DNA of 64,000 bases from Jaapia argillacea MUCL 33604 (Eukaryota; Basidiomycota; Agaricomycetes; Jaapiales; Jaapiaceae). Position 1 is the stretch's first letter; every line of letters starts with the position of its first letter. Positions 34,565-47,282 of the stretch are shown here, piece by piece. Under the pieces are notes generated by a model that worked only from the letters and a program-made list of their open reading frames with translations, ran no database searches and had not been told where the DNA came from. Position numbers and translations under genes: made by a program. The DNA is taken from contig KL197712.1 in NCBI GenBank assembly GCA_000697665.1, positions 629,412 through 693,411 on the forward strand, given 5' to 3'.

Positions 34565-36394
34565 ATGTCTTCAGAGACCTGGCCGCCACAGCTCAAGTAG
34601 GCGCCGACCTCAAACTAGTGGAAGGTTGACTAATTCGGCATGGCTTCCCATAGAGACTGGGTTGCGAAATGCTTGGGACAAATGACGGATGCCAACAGGA
34701 ATGAAGCGCAAGCCGAGCTGAGGAAGGTAATCTCTGACGCTTTCAGCAGCAGCAGCCTTTGGACGACAGATTGGGAAGGCGTTCAATTGCAAAGGTATGG
34801 TTGGTGACGTCGGGGACATGACCCTTGCTCATCTATGTCGCTTTGGAGTCTATTGCCGAAGCAGTCAACAGCATACACGTCTCTCAAGCGGAAACTGTGC
34901 GAGCTCCGATGTTTCCTTGGCTCCACGTTCGCTAATACATACTCCTTAGTCACGAGACATCACCTATAAACACCAAGAAGGCAAAGAAATCAGCCCTCAA
35001 AAATGCCGGAAGTCTCCAGGACTTTAGTGATCAAGCAGCACTCAACCGACGAGCCGAACGGTTTCAGCGGGAACACGAAATTGAGCGGCAAAAGACTTAC
35101 GTTGGTCAGGCGTCTTTGAAGGCAAATAATCGAACTTCTCATCTCTTTAATGGAAATCAATCACGCTCAATATCTCCATCGCCATTTGGCAACGTCGACG
35201 AGCCGGAAGGCGATCCGGTAGGTTGACGATACTTCTTTGGACTTGGAAAAGTGTTTCGCGCTGCTGCTAAGTTTTGCTACAGAATGTCCCCAACTGGGAT
35301 CGGTATACTATCGTCGGCACATGTCAAGAGCTTTTCAAGGACTATCTCCGATTAACATCAGTACGTTGTCGAATGTGCTTCCTGTATTATCTGTCTGGTC
35401 AATACTTTGGCAGGAACCCAAACCTGAGCAGATTCGCCCCTACTCTGTCCTCCAGCGTACACTTCTTGAACTGAAAAATCGCTGGCGACAGAAGTCAAAT
35501 TACAATTGGATATGTAGTCAATTCAAGAGTTTGCGTCAGGATCTCACAGTGCGTGGCCCTGTATTTGGCGGCGAAGGGCGTGAATCAGGCCGCACATCTT
35601 GTTGTAGGTGCAAAGAATCAAGAACGAATTCACCGTCAACGTGTACGAGATTCATGCTCGTATGGCACTGGAAGTCGTGAGTCATACCATTCTCGTACTT
35701 GCTTCCTACCTCATTTTGGGTTTAGAGCGATATGGTCGAATACAACCAGTGCCAGTCGATGCTGAAGACATTATATGAACTCGGAATCCCTGGGAAAGTG
35801 GAGGAGTTCACGGCCTACCGCATTCTGATGCTCTTACATGGCCGTAACCGAAGCGGTTCGACCCTTTCTCTCTCTCTGCGATATCCAAGAATTCATCTGC
35901 TCTTATATGTTCGCAGAATTGAATCTTTACGTAGGTCAACTAACGCCCAAACAGAGAACCGAAACCGCCATTCAGCACGCGCTCAATGTGTCGCGGGCCC
36001 TTTCGATGGGCAACTATCATGCATTTTTCGAACTGTACTTGAATGCTCCCAACATGGGAGCTTACATCATGGATCACTTTGTTGCTCGAGAGCGAGTTAA
36101 GGCTCTGATCGTGATATCCAAATGGTGTGTTTCCTGAAGTCTTCGGTGTCCGCCAATTCACAGGAAGCCTCCAGCTACATGAAAATACCTTTATCGTTCA
36201 TTCAAAACGAGTTAGCCTTCGATACACTTGAACAAGCCCGCGAATTTTTGCAAGAACACAACGCGGGCTTCTTCGCGAATCCAAACAGTCCAGATAGCCA
36301 GAAGATTTTGGATTGTAAGCCAGCCGCCGCTCCACTCGCGCAGGTCTTCGAGGAGAAGTATACTGGTAAAATCAGGATCAAGGGAGCAATCTAG
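34565..36394 (+). CDS. THP3: SAC3/GANP-family protein, Thp3/LENG8 type
   Basis: Related to yeast Thp3 and human LENG8, PCI-like proteins that pair with Csn12-type partners in transcription elongation and mRNA processing (family knowledge). Short first exon MSSETWPPQLK. Then FVAKCLGQMTDANRN and TKKAKKSALKNAGSLQDF, basic and disordered. The conserved block starts WDRYTIVGTCQELFKDYLR and continues KPEQIRPYSVLQRTLLELK, SQFKSLRQDLTVQRI, KNEFTVNVYEIHARMALE, VSDMVEYNQCQSMLKTLYE, EFTAYRILMLLHGRN, HALNVSRALSMGNYHAFFE and MDHFVARERVKALIVISK. The C terminus ends YTGKIRIKGAI. Many short introns. The family match is strong; the 5' exon joins are less sure. Confidence 0.88.
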
Positions 36395-36754
36395 AACCAG
36401 CTTCGACACGCCGCATCTCCTTCGTAGCGCCCGCTTTCTCATTCGGTCACCTTTTCACATCTCATCCCTCGTCATCCTCGTCCTGCCGCCGCCACCCTGA
36501 TTTCCATTGTCGCCTCGCACTCGTTCTGACCCGCATCGGCTTTACCCATTTCGATTCCTTATTCTCCCGTTTTTATTGGATTTTATTTTGCGGTTGGTGG
36601 AGTTGCCCCTGTCTGACTGCACACGCTTCTCGATGGAGGTGTTCGCCAGCTTGGTTTGAATAAGAGGTTGTTTAGAACTCGTTGTAATACGCATACCAAT
36701 GTCGTTCAATGTCAGAACTGTATGCATCGCCTCGTCGCTTGATATATTTTGATG
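36395..36754. other. Intergenic, convergent 3' ends
   Basis: 360 nt between the ends of THP3 (+) and SEN2 (-). Pyrimidine-rich in its first half; no gene or RNA seen. Confidence 0.5.
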
Positions 36755-38177
36755 TCAATCCCTCATTCGAGCGGGAATGAATCTACGGATTGTAACCTCC
36801 CTAACCGAATACTGCCGGAGGCATGCTGGCGTGGACAGTAGCGATGCTGGGATCCGCGATCTCGCCGGTATTGTCACATAGGTGAGGATGAGTGTCTAAG
36901 AGCAATCAGGTTCAGTGCCAAACATCGTGATCCGATGGTAAGTACCTTTTGAACTTGTGAGTTGACACGATTTATGGTGCTGAGCCACGACCACGCGAAG
37001 GGAGAAGCATTCTGCAAGTCGAAAGGTGAAGATTCTTGGTCGGAAGGATCTTCGTAGACGGGGCAGACGACCACGGCGAACCTACGGTTGCTTTAGTGAG
37101 CTTAAGCTGACATACGGAGATCAAGATAATCTGACTCGGCATGATGGAACACGGGTCCACGTTTGTATAACATGTAGTCGGCGCAGAACTTGATGCCGTT
37201 CTTGACCACCCAGCCGAGGGACCGATAGTGGTGGTAGACTGCATAATTGATCAAGAAGGGGTTGTCGAATCGGTGGGCAGAAAGGATAGAAGCCGTGTCT
37301 ATAGGAAGATGAGGAGGGAAGTGTGCGGCCTGGAAGGCAATCCAGATTTGTTGGACGCTCATGGCTGTATTCTAGACTGACTTGAGCAATCGAGCACGAG
37401 AAAATTGCATTAAACCAGTATCTACCGTATTGGGGTCAAGAACGGATAGGCAATCCATAGTCCACAGAAGAAAAAATGCCTCCTGGAGAGTTAGTTGGAG
37501 ATGTTCCATGTTCTCTGGGATGTCTTCTTCCTCCTCGATGTTATCATCTGCGAGTGGGGGAGGCACCGTGGGTTTCGGTGCCGTTGAGGAGTGGGGCTTC
37601 CAGGTCGCAGCAGATGGGATGACAATTCCAGTCTCTTCAGTGGTGATGATCCGTCCTTCTGAGAATGCCAATTCCGCTGCCGCTGCAGCCTCTGCGATGG
37701 CCTGAGCTCGATCAAGTTTGAACTGTTTACGCTCCGCTCTGCGTTTCGCAGTCACCTCCTCCGCCGTAAGACCTTAAAAATCATGGTGAGAAAAACAGTA
37801 AATAATTTATAGACCGGCTTACCGTTCTCCGCAATCTTGCGGGCATTTATTCGACGAGCGAGCCAGCTGGGTTCGCTCCTGGAGAGATTTCCTTTGCCAA
37901 AGAAACCTCTTCTCCACAAAGTCATCGAATCCTCGGCATTGGAAACCCAGACTGAACGAGTTGCAGCATCGAATATCCCTTCACAATGGGGGTTGGCTAT
38001 GCGAGAGCTGGAGAAACCAAGAATTCCAAGGAGGATGTGGGAAGGCCAGATCCTAGTGTGTTCGATAGGAGAGAAGATCAGAGGAAGAGGATTGGCGTAG
38101 ATGCGATTATTTTCGTTGCGACGAAAGCCCCCTTTCCTCTGTCCGGACTGACGATTGCTCGAGGTTATCATGGACAT
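36755..38177 (-). CDS. SEN2: tRNA-splicing endonuclease subunit Sen2
   Basis: Catalytic subunit that cuts the 5' splice site of intron-containing tRNAs. From ATG 38177 (MSMITSSNRQSGQRKGG): HCEGIFDAATRSVWVSNA and SMTLWRRGFFGKGNLSR (N-terminal Sen2 block), then a coiled, Lys/Arg/Ala-rich middle (TAKRRAERKQFKLDR; AIAEAAAAAELAFSEG), then LTLQEAFFLLWTMDCLSVL. The nuclease core is YHHYRSLGWVVKNGIKF and DYMLYKRGPVFHHAEFAVV, with the conserved Tyr and His, followed by INRVNSQVQK with the conserved Lys. It ends TLILTYVTIPARSRIP and YSVREVTIRRFIPARMRD (stop 36755-36757). The catalytic triad looks intact. Four or five introns. It is divergent from the dynein gene (167 nt between starts). Confidence 0.95.
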
Positions 38178-38344
38178 GTCCGAGTGAGTCGACGAGTCAC
38201 AAATGGTGGCACCCTGAAGGAGACTGAGTACTCGCGACGCGTCTGTAAACGCGACTGGTGGCTGAAGCGCTGAACTGCTAAACCCACTTGAACCTACCCT
38301 TTTCCTAATCTCAACCTGTTGTTTGCTTCCGGGATTCTAGCACC

Positions 38345-40834
38345 ATGGCCGACCGAAGGAGAGCTGAAATTGAAGCTAAACGAGCCAAACTTGCGGAGTT
38401 ACGCAAAGCCAGACAGGAGAGGCAGAAGGCAGACACTGAACGACGATCCACCGAGGTGGGATTCCACTGCTCACTCCCTTTCACACTGCTAAGCAACAAT
38501 TTCCACAGGTTGCACCCTACACGGCTCGCAGAGATGTTGATGAGCTTGTGGAATCCATACTGGGCAGTAGCCGCCGTGGTATGGATAGTGGAGGCCTGAC
38601 ACCTTCATCTTCAGTACCTGGCACACCTACACTCGGCCAAACGATCAGTCTTCCCGGACCATCCTCTTTGTTATCATCTCTATCCGGCAGGCTCAGCAGA
38701 CAGAGCGATGCGGGATCTGAACAAGCAAGCTTGGGTACCACATTAGTCCAGTCCGGAACAGACAATGTCGTAGAGAGGTCAGTTTCGTTGACTTCAATGC
38801 CTCTCTTGGTATTCCCTGATGCGTCGCCAGAACCATGACACCACGCTTGCTACCAGACCTGATTGATATCGAGCAGGAGTTGTATGAACTTCCCCAAAAG
38901 GTTCATATACTCGATGGGATTTGGTTTGACAGAAATACTCACACTTTCCGTTCAGGAGCGTGTAATATACAACAAGGAGGTTCAGACTATGCCGACAGAG
39001 CCAGACCCCACATTCGTGTCCGAAGCTGAGCTCCGGCAACGGATCTCGCGAGAGAGGGAGCGTGAAATAGAAGCTGAAAGGATAGCTCGGGAGCAGGAAC
39101 TGGATGAGGAAAGTGTACAATTGGACAAGGAGATCGAGCAGGAAATTCGAGGTTTTTGGGATTCGATATCTCACCAATTCCATCGCTCACACCCTTACCC
39201 GTTTAGAACTAAGTGAAGAGGAGAGAACTAGTATTCTCACAGCCCCAGAATTCTTGGACTTCGTGGAACAATCATCCAAGATAGTTCAACGGGCTCTTAA
39301 CGACAATTACGACTATATACGGGATTATACCATCGGAGCAGATACTGGCGCGTAAGCACGCGTTCTATCTTCCTGAGTGTCATGTTAAGGAGGTATCTCA
39401 CTTAGTGATGACTCGGAAGGAAAGCGTGTCAAGCGTGTTTGTGCCTTTTCTGATGAAAGGTACACCAAGAACCGCTCAATAACCGACATAGATTGGTCAC
39501 CCAAAGTCGGCTATTCCTTGTCGTGCCTCATCGATGTTCGGTTTGCTGACGTTATTTTCAGTACCCTGAACTCAGCTGTGCATCGTACAACAAGAATCCG
39601 GCAGCATTAAACGAACCCGACGGCATTGTTGCTGTTTGGAATCTCCATTTACTAGAACGACCGGAATTTGTTTTCCACTCCCAGGTATGGGTCACGATCC
39701 AGCTCATTCCCAACATGCCCTCATGTGATTACCTATAGTCTGATGTTCTCTCCGTCACGTTTTCCCCCTTCCACTCTAATCTCGTCTTTGGTGGGACGTA
39801 TTCAGGGCAGATCCTGCTCTGGGATACGCGGTCGAAGCATCTGCCGGTTTTAAAGACACCATTGTCGGCGGCTGGTCACACACATCCTGTGTATGCCATG
39901 CAGATGGTGGGCACTCAGAATGCTCACAATCTGATCACGAGTAGTACAGATGGGCTGGTTTGCAGTTGGCTTGTTGACATGCTTGCTCAACCACAAGTAC
40001 GCGTCATGTCAATCTCAGGTGTCGCCATATTCAACCGCTTTATGCATCTATAGGAAACGCTGGAGTTGGTTCATGCTGGTCACAGCAAGACTGGGGAAGT
40101 CGCCATCACAACATTGCACTTCCCGGATAACGAGACGACGACGTTCTGGGTAGGTACGGAAGAAGGCAACGTATACCAAGCCAATCGTTACGACCGGGCG
40201 GGCGCTAAAGCTGGTCTGAACCAATACGACATTTATCGTGGCCACTCTGGACCCGTGATGGGGGTCCATTTCCATCCTCTCGTCGGCCCTGTCGACTTCT
40301 CTGATCTATTCCTGTCATGCTCAGTCGATTGGACAGTCAAGTTGTGGAGAGCCAAGTCGCTAGCTAAGCCGTCAACAACGGTACACGCAGTGTCGCCAAT
40401 CTACTCCTTCGACGAGGCGGACGACTATGTGTACGATGTGAAGTGGCATCCTGCGCACCCTGCCGTGTTTGGTACCGTTGATGGGTCGGGCAAATTCCTC
40501 CTCTGGAATCTGAACAGTGACACGGAGGTATGTAATGTTCGTGGCATCTATGGGTCTCCTCATGACCATCCTTTTCTCTCAGGTCCCCGTGGTGGCCACG
40601 CATGTGGGTTCAGATCGCGCAATTAACAAGCTTCAGTGGGATAGTAAGGATGGTCGGCGAGCCGCTCTGGGGGGTAGTGATGGCAAGCTCTACATTTACG
40701 ACATTGGGGACATGGCAATTCCCCGAGAGTCGGAATGGTCCGATATGCAACGTACAATCTCTGGGATGGTTGGTGGAGGTCAAACGAACGGAGTCGCAGA
40801 TGGGGATACTACTCGCGTGCTTGCTGGGCGATAG
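38345..40834 (+). CDS. Cytoplasmic dynein intermediate chain
   Basis: WD40 scaffold subunit that ties dynein heavy chain to dynactin and cargo. The N-terminal coiled coil ([15 protein letters not shown], then [18 protein letters not shown]) binds dynactin p150 in this family. A Ser-rich linker follows ([33 protein letters not shown]), then a second charged helix ([17 protein letters not shown]). The WD40 part opens near [18 protein letters not shown], with repeats such as [94 protein letters not shown] and [17 protein letters not shown]. It ends TTRVLAGR. Length, about 650-700 residues, fits. Confidence 0.93.
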
Positions 40835-41110
40835 TGATACTACTGTTTGGTGTATGATTCGTCTGGCGACCGGTAAGGTCGCTTGATTGCATTGTCGTCA
40901 TCGAATCCAATTAGTCTCCAAGATCCGAAGTCGAAAGGTGTCGCTTCTGGGCTACTTATCTGAACAATTAAACAAAGCCTCAACTGCCTCGACCGATGTC
41001 CCACCCCTCACTCGCTGTCGCTTCTCTTCTGCTGTGGGAGTGTTCCGTTGTGCGCTGCTCCGTTCTCATTCCGAATATTGACCAGGTCTATCTGGTTTAC
41101 GGCCGGGAAA

Positions 41111-41302
41111 ATGGCACATGATTATCGCCACATCTTCGTGGGATGGGCCGAGTGCCCCGATGGTCATGACGAAGATTTCATTCCCGTTATAGGACCAGAT
41201 GGCCACTCGTATCCCCTCCAGCGTTCGCACTTTCTGCGCTACTATACCCAGGAGGAGGCATTTTCAACTCATCCATCGATCACCAAGCTTTTTGGAGCGT
41301 AA
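41111..41302 (+). CDS. 63-residue small ORF directly ahead of AGX1
   Basis: ATG 41111 in a good context (GGGAAAATGG) opens a 63-codon frame starting MAHDYRHIFVGWAECPDG, continuing DGHSYPLQRSHFLRYY and ending SITKLFGA. The stop TAA is at 41300-41302, one base before the AGX1 ATG at 41304. Third positions favour C and G, as in neighbouring genes, and composition is protein-like (His-, Asp- and aromatic-rich) with no membrane segment. A possible upstream exon (ATG 40997, MSHPSLAVASLLL) could be spliced in frame through a GT...CAG intron, giving about 84 residues. I do not recognise the family. It may be translated from the same transcript as AGX1. Confidence 0.6.
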   Translation: MAHDYRHIFVGWAECPDGHDEDFIPVIGPDGHSYPLQRSHFLRYYTQEEAFSTHPSITKLFGA

Positions 41303-41303
41303 A

Positions 41304-43279
41304 ATGTCCACCAAGCAGGATTTCAAGCAGGTCAGCCTATTCCATATCTCGCCGCGTTGATTGTCCTGATTCAGCCTGTGATTGATCTCCATGTACCCTC
41401 GGATTGCAGGAACCTCATAAGTGAGTCTGACTAGTGTCTTTTTGATGATACATCGACTGAGGCGATATTGTACAAAGACTCCTGGTGTGAGTCCATATCG
41501 CCGCTATGCTACAAGTGTAGCAAGCTCAACTCCCTCACATAGAATCCCCGGGCCGATTGAGGTCGCCGATGAGGTAGGTCGCTACCCCCTCCAAGCCCAA
41601 ACCATTTTCCTCACCGAGTAATCCTCCCAGGTTCTCTTTGCCAATGCCCACCCTTCCATGTCCCATGTTTCTCCCGACTTCGTCCCGGTATTCGGAGACT
41701 GTATCCGTATGCTAAGGTATGGGTCCCCACGAGCTCATTTGCCTTCGGATATCCTCAATCGTGCCTTTCTCCTCCAGGGAGGTCCTGTTCACAACGGATG
41801 GACAACCGTTCCTTATCGCAGGGTCTGGAACTCTTGGATGGGATCAGGTAAGTGACTTTTGTGAACCATATCCCATCAACCGGTTGAACGACACGCCAGG
41901 TGGCCGCCAACCTTATCGAACCCGGAGAAAATGCTCTTGTTCTCCACACTGGGTATTTCGGAGACAGTTTTGCTGAATGGTACGTCTGCTTACCATTGTT
42001 ATGTGATTTGCATCTCATGAATGGTCTCCAGCTTTGGGGCGTATGGTGCCAACGTCGATCAGCTAAAAGCTGAGATTGGCGGAGTTGTGAGCCAAGCTGA
42101 CATAGAGAAGGCACTGAAGTCGAAGAAGTACAAAGTCATCACATTCACTCATGTGGACACCTCGACTGGTTCGTGATCTTATCATCCAGTTCCAGTCCTT
42201 CTTACGCCAATATCTTACAGGTGTCTTGTCGGATGCCAAACTCATTGCGGAGACTGTCAAGAAAGTTTCCCCTGATACCCTGGCAAGTTGATGGTGCCGT
42301 CGAGTGCAGCAGTACATACTCATACCGGTTTTAGACGGTGCTGGACGGTGTATGTTCAGTCGCTAGCGAGGAGATCCGCATGGACGCCTGGGGCATCGAT
42401 GTCGTATTGACGGCCACTCAAAAAGGTCTTGGTGTTCCCCCAGGGTTGAGCGTCCTTTGTGCCAGCCAAAAGGCCGTAAAGGTATTCCTCTCTCTCCGTC
42501 CGCACTTCCAGAATATCCCCATTCACTATATTTAGGTGTCGGAATCCCGCAAATCCCCAGTGACGTCGTACTATGCCAGCTGGAAGAAGTGAGAAGCACG
42601 CCGCTATTCTCCTTATCTCCTATCTGATGACCCTTTTGTAGATGGTTGCCAATTATGCGAGCTTACGAGAAGGGTACTCCGGCTTACTTTGCTACGCCAC
42701 CTGTGAATCTGGTCTACGCACTCCAGGCATCGCTGACAACCATCACCAAGAGCAAGCCTACCTTGGAGGAGCGATTTGAGGCCCACCGACGGGCCAGCCA
42801 GCGGATCAAGGCCGTTGCCAAGCAGCTGGGTATGAAGCAAGTACCTCTGGATCCCGCCATTGCAGCGAATGGGATGAGCGCAGTGAGTGGTCCCCGAAGT
42901 AGATCTCGGATTGTGGCCCTCATATCGCATCCAGTTATATTATCCACACGGCCTCGTCGCTTCAGATCTGCTCCCTAGGCTTGCGCAAAAAGGAGTAGTT
43001 GTTGCTGGTGGACTGCACAGTGCCATCAAAGGTCAGTCCCTCCTATATATTTCATTGAAACAGCCTGCTGAGATCTGTGAAACTTAGACAAATACTTCCG
43101 AGTCGGGTATTTACCTTCACCTGACCTCTATGTCTCCTTGTTTACTCACCGCGATTGTTCACAGACATATGGGCATCACAGTCGTCGATCCCTCTCGTGG
43201 GGATGTTGAGAAAGTAGTTGCATCGTTGGAGGCAAGCGTTGCAGAGGCTTTTGCAAGCAAGGAGGTTGTTGTAGAATGA
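41304..43279 (+). CDS. AGX1: Alanine-glyoxylate / serine-pyruvate aminotransferase
   Basis: PLP enzyme of class V aminotransferases that makes glycine from glyoxylate and alanine, in peroxisome or mitochondrion. The first exon is only 27 nt (41304-41330, MSTKQDFKQ), then EPHK, then an exon reading IPGPIEVADEV. Next come LFANAHPSMSHVSPDF, PFLIAGSGTLGWDQV, NALVLHTGYFGDSFA, KVITFTHVDTSTGVLS and TVDGVCSVASEEIRMD. The PLP lysine lies in DVVLTATQKGLGVPPG. Then YYASWKKWLPIMRAYEKG, YFATPPVNLVYALQASL, GLVASDLLPRLAQKG and HMGITVVDPSRGD, ending KEVVVE. Many short introns. The final residues are not a clear PTS1 (SKL-type) signal. Confidence 0.93.
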
Positions 43280-43406
43280 CCAGACATTGCTGAGCAAGAG
43301 TTATTTACCTGTAACTTTAGGAGAGGGATAGGAACCTAGATGTATGGATATGTGCCCCAGTCTCCACTTGTCCAACCGAAGAAATAGCTATCCACAAATA
43401 TCAAGG

Positions 43407-45846
43407 TCACCGCCCTAACGCCTTCATCCGCGCCTCCGCAGCACGAGCACGTCTCTCTCGCTCGACCTTGGCCCGCATTTCTGGTGTCAATCCAGCCACT
43501 CCCTCAGAGGCACCAGCGGAGCCACCCAACTTTTGCGGACCGCTTAAGTCGCGTGGTATTCGAGGCTTCACATCCTTGACTTCGACCGCTGGTTGGACCT
43601 CCTTCTCCTTCTCCCGCTCCTTGGCTTGCCGTTCGCGGACTTTGTCTTTCAAACCTTTCCTTTTCACCTTCTTCTTCTCGTCCCTCTCCTCCTCCATTTC
43701 CTTGGTGAGGGCACTAGGAACCCTCGCCGCACCGAACCAATCCCACTGATCGGGATGCACAGCTGCACATCGCCGGAACACATTTCGGATTTCTAGTGTG
43801 CGTGCAAGGTCATACGCAGTCCGTCTTGACCCAGAGATGCGCTTCTGAGGAGCATCCGAACTGTCCGATTGCTGCCCCTGATCAAGGTCGTCGCTTTCCT
43901 TCTCGACGCCAGCGGGAACATCAATGGTTGGGTCGGCGTGCAAATCCTCGAGTAGGAATCGAGTTGCCTCTTCTTGGTTGGCCGACGCAGCCACCTGCAG
44001 TAATGTCCCTCCCCTCTCTCCAGCCCAATCGGGAACTGAAGCGTCAATCCCGCCCAGAGCGGGCCCTTCGCGTTCCCAAAATACCTTGAAGGATTCTACT
44101 CGACCTTTATTGATCATCTCGAGAGCTCGCCGCCACTTATCTCTGAGCAACTCCTCCTCCTGCGTTAACTGGGGAGGTTTCTCCTTTTCTGCTTTCGGAG
44201 GATGAGGGACGGAGGGCGTCGGTTGTGGCCTAGGTTTTGGCAGAGAGGCGATATACGCCTCATCTTGAGCGCGAAGTTCCTCCTCGGTGAAATGCGAGAC
44301 TTTGACCTGAGTAAGCTCGAAGAGGCAGCGAGTCAATTCTGCTTGTGTCTAGGACACCGCGTGAGTTCCAGCCAAAACATGGAGAAAAAGTCTTACCGGA
44401 CGCCTGGTTGGAAATGGAAATGTGCGAAGGCGATCATCACCTGGAGAGGAGTGAGCACGAAAACCCGAAATATTAAAAATAATTTACCTTTGGGTATCAC
44501 GGCACCTTCGTAATCCATAAATATGCGACGATTGGACGTATTGGCTCTGAGCCAGATGCGATCGCAATCGAGGAGGTCTTCAGCCCAGTCGGTGAGGAGA
44601 CCTCGGATGTCCTAGCACACATTAGTTAAATAACAACACCGGAGGGAGAATGGGGCAGACCTCTTGCAAGGCGGTTTGCCCATAACGACGCAACATCGCG
44701 CCTGCACTGATCGCTGCTCCCTTGGATTTATCATTCATCGACTGCTCACCACCTTGTTTTCGTCGAGCTATACCAAGGATTAGTATCAGGACTTTTTGAA
44801 GATGCTTCGAAACATACTGGTGTACCGATGAAAAGTTTTGTGTTTCAAAACCTCCACGTCTGGTTTCGGCTTTTTCTGTTTGCCTTTCTTCGACTTTCCT
44901 CCGTCGACATCCTCCTGATCGATATCTGGCTTTTGCACACGCACAATGGCGCCGGCAAAGTGCCCACCTGCAACCATAAACAACGCCCATGTCCGACCTT
45001 CCTCGCCGCCCTTTTGCATCTCGCTGAGTTGTGGGACATAAGATGTTTCAGGCGCGGTTAAGGAGAATAGGGATCTGTAGACGCCGATTTGAGTTGAAGG
45101 AGGTGAATGAAACCAGACGAGGGCTGTCCGCGGCGCGTTGCGTACGGGGTCGGCAGTGGGGGAGGGATTTCGTTCTAGTGGTTGATGTTTCTTCACGAGT
45201 GCCCTGACGGCGTCGGAGTCATCGGAATCATCCTCTTCGGATGAAGAAGCTGAGCCTGAAAGGGAGTCTTCCAAACCTATTGAAGATAAAGATTAGGTCA
45301 AGAAAATTCAAGGGATGCCGGTGAAGGAAGAATAGTTCTATCCACCCTGTGGGATAACTCCACAGGGTAGATTGAACTTCGAATCTCCAAGGAAAAAGGC
45401 CAGGGAGAAATGAAAGAGGACCGTGCCGGACGATAGCAGATCTGTGGTGGGTTGGCCAGGCAGAACGAGTCTCCACAACCACCGAAGCCACTTCAATTTC
45501 GTAGCTAGACGCATGCTGAACTCTCCCCAAGAAGATAGGTCGACTCACTTTCTACTAACTGATTAAACTCAGCTTCTGTGGTGGACTTTCCCTGGCTGAG
45601 GCGTATCTTGACATTATATCGATGCCAATCAGACCGGAAATGGTTTCGCTGTTGTTCCACATCGACAAATGTCGCACCAAGGCAAACATTGCAAGTCCTC
45701 CCAGCGGGTCCGGTTGTGGCTGGGGACTGATCGACTATAGGAGATGGAGTCCTTGGAGGTGTTTGCGAGATAAGATTACGGGGAGTCAGAGCATCCAAAA
45801 TATGAGCAGGTAACGCAAAGACGTGATACTGAGAGAAGGGCGGCAT
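43407..45846 (-). CDS. VMS1: Vms1/ANKZF1, ribosome-quality-control release factor
   Basis: Frees nascent chains from stalled 60S subunits and links them to Cdc48/VCP. Order: ATG 45846 (MPPFSQYHVFALPAH); C2H2 finger (CNVCLGATFVDVEQQ then NHFRSDWHRYN); linker; the VLRF1 domain (RTALVWFHSPPSTQIGVY; EEGRTWALFMVAGGHFAGA; HKTFHRYT) with the Gln loop TRRKQGGEQSMNDKSKG, whose glutamine (GGEQS) corresponds to the Gln essential for tRNA cleavage in this family; SAGAMLRRYGQTALQ; WAEDLLDCDRIWLRANTS; and ankyrin-like repeats (GGTLLQVAASANQEEA; SRRTAYDLARTLEIRN). The C-terminal basic helix MRAKVERERRARAAEAR fits the VIM motif that binds Cdc48. All expected parts are present. It is divergent from the phosphomannomutase gene. 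Confidence 0.93.
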
Positions 45847-46079
45847 TTCAGGACTTGGCTAGGGGTACAGTGCGGAGGGAGGGCTACAAGTAAAGAAATA
45901 CAGAAGTTAAGGATACAAAAGATGCGCTGAGTCAAGACCAGATTAGAGTCAAGACGCGTCCGACTCATGCCACGCGTTTGACACCGGCGATTGCCAGACA
46001 GCCATCCTTGCAACGTTGACCGTTTAGCAGCTCGGCTTGGTCAAGTGTAAACGTGTCCAACTTGTCCCCAACCTCCAAT

Positions 46080-47166
46080 ATGGTTTCGAGTACCTTTGCT
46101 GACCGTCCACTCAAGAAGCTCGTCCTCTTCGATGTCGATGGGACGTTGACTCTTGCTCGCCAAGTATGTGACTGTACTGAGCCCTTCCTCGAACCCTCCT
46201 TTACATATGAGGGATAGGGAGTAACTCCTGACATGACCCAATTGCTGCGGGATTTGCGAAAGAAAGTCGCTATCGGATTTGTGGGAGGGTCTGATCTCGT
46301 TAAAATCTCAGAGCAACTGTCCGTAGCAGGAAACAATGGTGCGCCTTCGTCGCACTGATTCGTTCACCTCATTAACCAGCCGTCCTCCTCAAGCCATCGA
46401 CGACTTCGACTTCGCCTTCGCCGAGAATGGCCTTACTGCATACAGAATGAGTAAACCCCTTCCTTCCCAGTCGTTTATCAAGTATGTGGGCGAAGAACGC
46501 TACAAGAAACTTGTGAACTTCATTCTGCATTATCTCGCGGATATGGATATCCCCATCAAACGGTCTGTACTTTCCGTTGGATCGCGATTAGATCCTCACA
46601 CTGCATATCAGGGGAACCTTTATCGAGTTCCGTAACGGAATGATCAACGTCAGCCCCATCGGAAGAAACGCGACGTATGTTTGTGTTAATGTCACATAGA
46701 CCTGTCATGACGACGTTCTCCCTTCTAGCATTGAAGAACGTCTTGCTTTTGAAGCTTACGACAAGGTGAGCTGTTCTGTGTCGCTGCTCGCGGGCCATCT
46801 AAATATTATCTAGCAACATGGTCTGCGAGCGGCGTTCGTCAACGTACTCCGGGAAAAGTTCGCAGATTACGGCCTCACATTCGCGATTGGCGGCCAGATA
46901 TCTTTCGATGTCTTCCCGACAGGATGGGACAAGACTTACTGTCTCCGTCACGTAGAGGGTGATGGTTTTGAGGAGATACACTTCTTCGGAGACAAAACTT
47001 ACAAGGTATATACATCTGACATGCCCTACTGTCCTCGAAGCTCATGTGTTCCTCCAAGGGTGGGAATGATTATGAAATATTCACTGACCCTCGGGTTATT
47101 GGCCACTCAGTTACGAGTCCATCAGACACTGCTCGGCAATTACGAGAGCTCTTTGTTGATGTGTAA
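46080..47166 (+). CDS. SEC53: Phosphomannomutase
   Basis: Converts mannose-6-phosphate to mannose-1-phosphate for GDP-mannose and glycosylation, in the cytosol. From ATG 46080 ([17 protein letters not shown]): the HAD nucleophile motif [11 protein letters not shown], then [50 protein letters not shown] and [16 protein letters not shown]. Then [83 protein letters not shown] and [16 protein letters not shown], ending ELFVDV (stop 47164-47166). Seven or so introns, about 250-260 residues, standard for the family. It starts 233 nt from the VMS1 start on the other strand. Confidence 0.95.
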
Positions 47167-47282
47167 TATCAAGGCATTATGATTGTACTTAGACATCCTC
47201 ATTTTAAACATTGATGATTGGTCTTGATGGGGATGTAGGGTAAGGACAAAGTATCAAAAATTCGGACAACTTGCCCAGTATG

